From NCBI RefSeq assembly GCF_003762925.1, contig NZ_RJUK01000001.1, forward strand, positions 558,001 to 622,000: a stretch of DNA of 64,000 nt, written 5' to 3'. This DNA comes from Marinimicrobium koreense (GTDB taxonomy: Bacteria > Pseudomonadota > Gammaproteobacteria > Pseudomonadales > Cellvibrionaceae). The notes beneath the pieces are model-generated. The model was not told where the DNA came from. It saw nothing but the letters and a program-made list of their open reading frames with translations, and ran no database searches. The position numbers and the translations under genes are program-made. Below, piece by piece: positions 63,267-64,000 of the stretch. The first letter of the stretch is position 1; each line of letters starts with the position of its first letter.

Positions 63267-64000
63267 ATGACCACCAAAAAACTTGCCAACCGGATTCCCG
63301 CCGAAGAGCTTGAGCACTATCAGGCCTGGGTACTGCCGCCGATTCACGGTGAACAGGACCGCGTACTGCCCAGCGCCGAGCGCGAAGCGCGCCAACGCGC
63401 CGAGGACGAAGAGCGGCGCAAGGGCGAAAAAATTGAAGACGTGGATTACGAAGGCGGCAGCAGCGGCCTGAGCGCCGAGGAAATGCAGCGCCTGGTGGAC
63501 GCCGCCGAGCAGGAAGGGCGAGAGCAGGGGTACCAGGCCGGCTTTGAGCAGGGCCGCGCCGAAGGCTATGAGGCGGGTCAGCAGAAAGGCTGGGAAGAGA
63601 TGCGCCAGAAATTGGCCGCTGAGCAGCAGCGCTTTCAGCATCTGGTACAGGCCATTCGGGAGCCCCTGGCGGAGCAGGAGGATGCCCTGGAACAGTGGTT
63701 GCTCGACACGGTATGTGCGTTAACGCGCAGCCTGGTAGAACGGGAACTGCTGACGGACTCCAGTCATATCATGGAGCCGGTGCGCGCCGCCGTGGCCGCA
63801 CTGCCCGCCGGTGCGGAACATCTGCATATCTACCTCAACCCCGATGATCTTGCACTGGTGGAAGCCTACGCTGAAGAGCACCGTCTGGACTGGACGTTTC
63901 ACTCTGATGAGGCACTGTTGCCCGGGGGGTGTCGGGTGGAAACCAAGGAAAGCCAAGTCGACTTTTCCATTGAGCATCGACTGGCTCAGCAATTGGATGC
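63267..64000 (+). CDS. fliH: Flagellar export regulator FliH, 3' end outside the window
   Basis: 244 residues are visible and the frame is open at the window end. An Ala/Glu/Arg-rich N-terminal region leads to GYQAGFEQGRAEGYEAGQQK, the GxxxG-type repeats of FliH, and then the conserved C-terminal part (LHIYLNPDDLALVEAYAEEH; LLPGGCRVETKESQVDFSIE). It binds and restrains the FliI ATPase. fliI should follow outside the window. Confidence 0.95.
   Translation, partial: MTTKKLANRIPAEELEHYQAWVLPPIHGEQDRVLPSAEREARQRAEDEERRKGEKIEDVDYEGGSSGLSAEEMQRLVDAAEQEGREQGYQAGFEQGRAEGYEAGQQKGWEEMRQKLAAEQQRFQHLVQAIREPLAEQEDALEQWLLDTVCALTRSLVERELLTDSSHIMEPVRAAVAALPAGAEHLHIYLNPDDLALVEAYAEEHRLDWTFHSDEALLPGGCRVETKESQVDFSIEHRLAQQLD

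Noticed and set aside
62142-63641. 499-codon minus-strand open frame opposite fliG and fliH
   Set aside because: Both plus-strand genes are certain; the reverse frame is low complexity (Ala, Leu, His, Gln rich) and spans two genes.

Overview
This 64 kb window looks like a chromosomal segment of a marine or estuarine gammaproteobacterium, most likely a polysaccharide-degrading member of the Cellvibrionales (Cellvibrio, Saccharophagus, Marinimicrobium or Teredinibacter type). The grounds are an E. coli-like tesA-ybbA-ybbP neighbourhood, a Pseudomonas/Vibrio-style FleQ-FleSR flagellar hierarchy with sigma-54 and sigma-28 promoters, and a secreted cytochrome joined to carbohydrate-binding-like modules by a long poly-serine linker. 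The placement is an inference; there is no rRNA gene here.

Layout. 1-4.0 kb: a cassette of secreted or membrane proteins (DUF4331, Ig-like lipoprotein, TPR, HupE/UreJ). 4.1-8.1 kb: tesA divergent from ybbA-ybbP. 8.4-12.8 kb: MATE exporter, DUF4404 protein, a small unknown protein, CueR, GtrA/GtrB. 13.1-16.7 kb: prfB with its programmed +1 frameshift, lysS, cnoX. 17.1-20.0 kb: a LacI-family repressor, glucokinase and an unannotated candidate small RNA, all carrying the same operator. 20.2-22.6 kb: serC-serA.

22.8-64 kb is one long flagellar region: flgBCDE, flgF, flgGHIJKL, a FliT-like chaperone, fliC, flaG, fliD, fliS, a second FliT-like gene, fleQ, fleS, fleR, fliE, fliF, fliG and a truncated fliH. 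Two blocks interrupt it. Between fleQ and fleS lie a membrane AraC-type regulator, the poly-Ser di-heme oxidoreductase and an RhlE helicase. Between fleR and fliE lie a PAS-only membrane protein, a large hybrid histidine kinase and a REC-EAL-REC response regulator. Sigma-54 motifs precede flgB, flgF, fleS and fliE; sigma-28 motifs precede fliC, fliD and fliS. This fits FleQ driving early genes, FleSR the middle genes and FliA the filament genes.

The intergenic space carries three repeat families: A, GC-rich palindromes with GGCGGATGCG...CGCATCCGCC ends; B, palindromes of the GTCGGATTACGC / GCGTAATCCGAC type; and C, three long hairpins whose arms differ completely in sequence between copies yet are self-complementary within each copy, around a conserved core and a small GGA-tipped hairpin. 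Family C and the LacI-operator-controlled small RNA are the best candidates for something undescribed.
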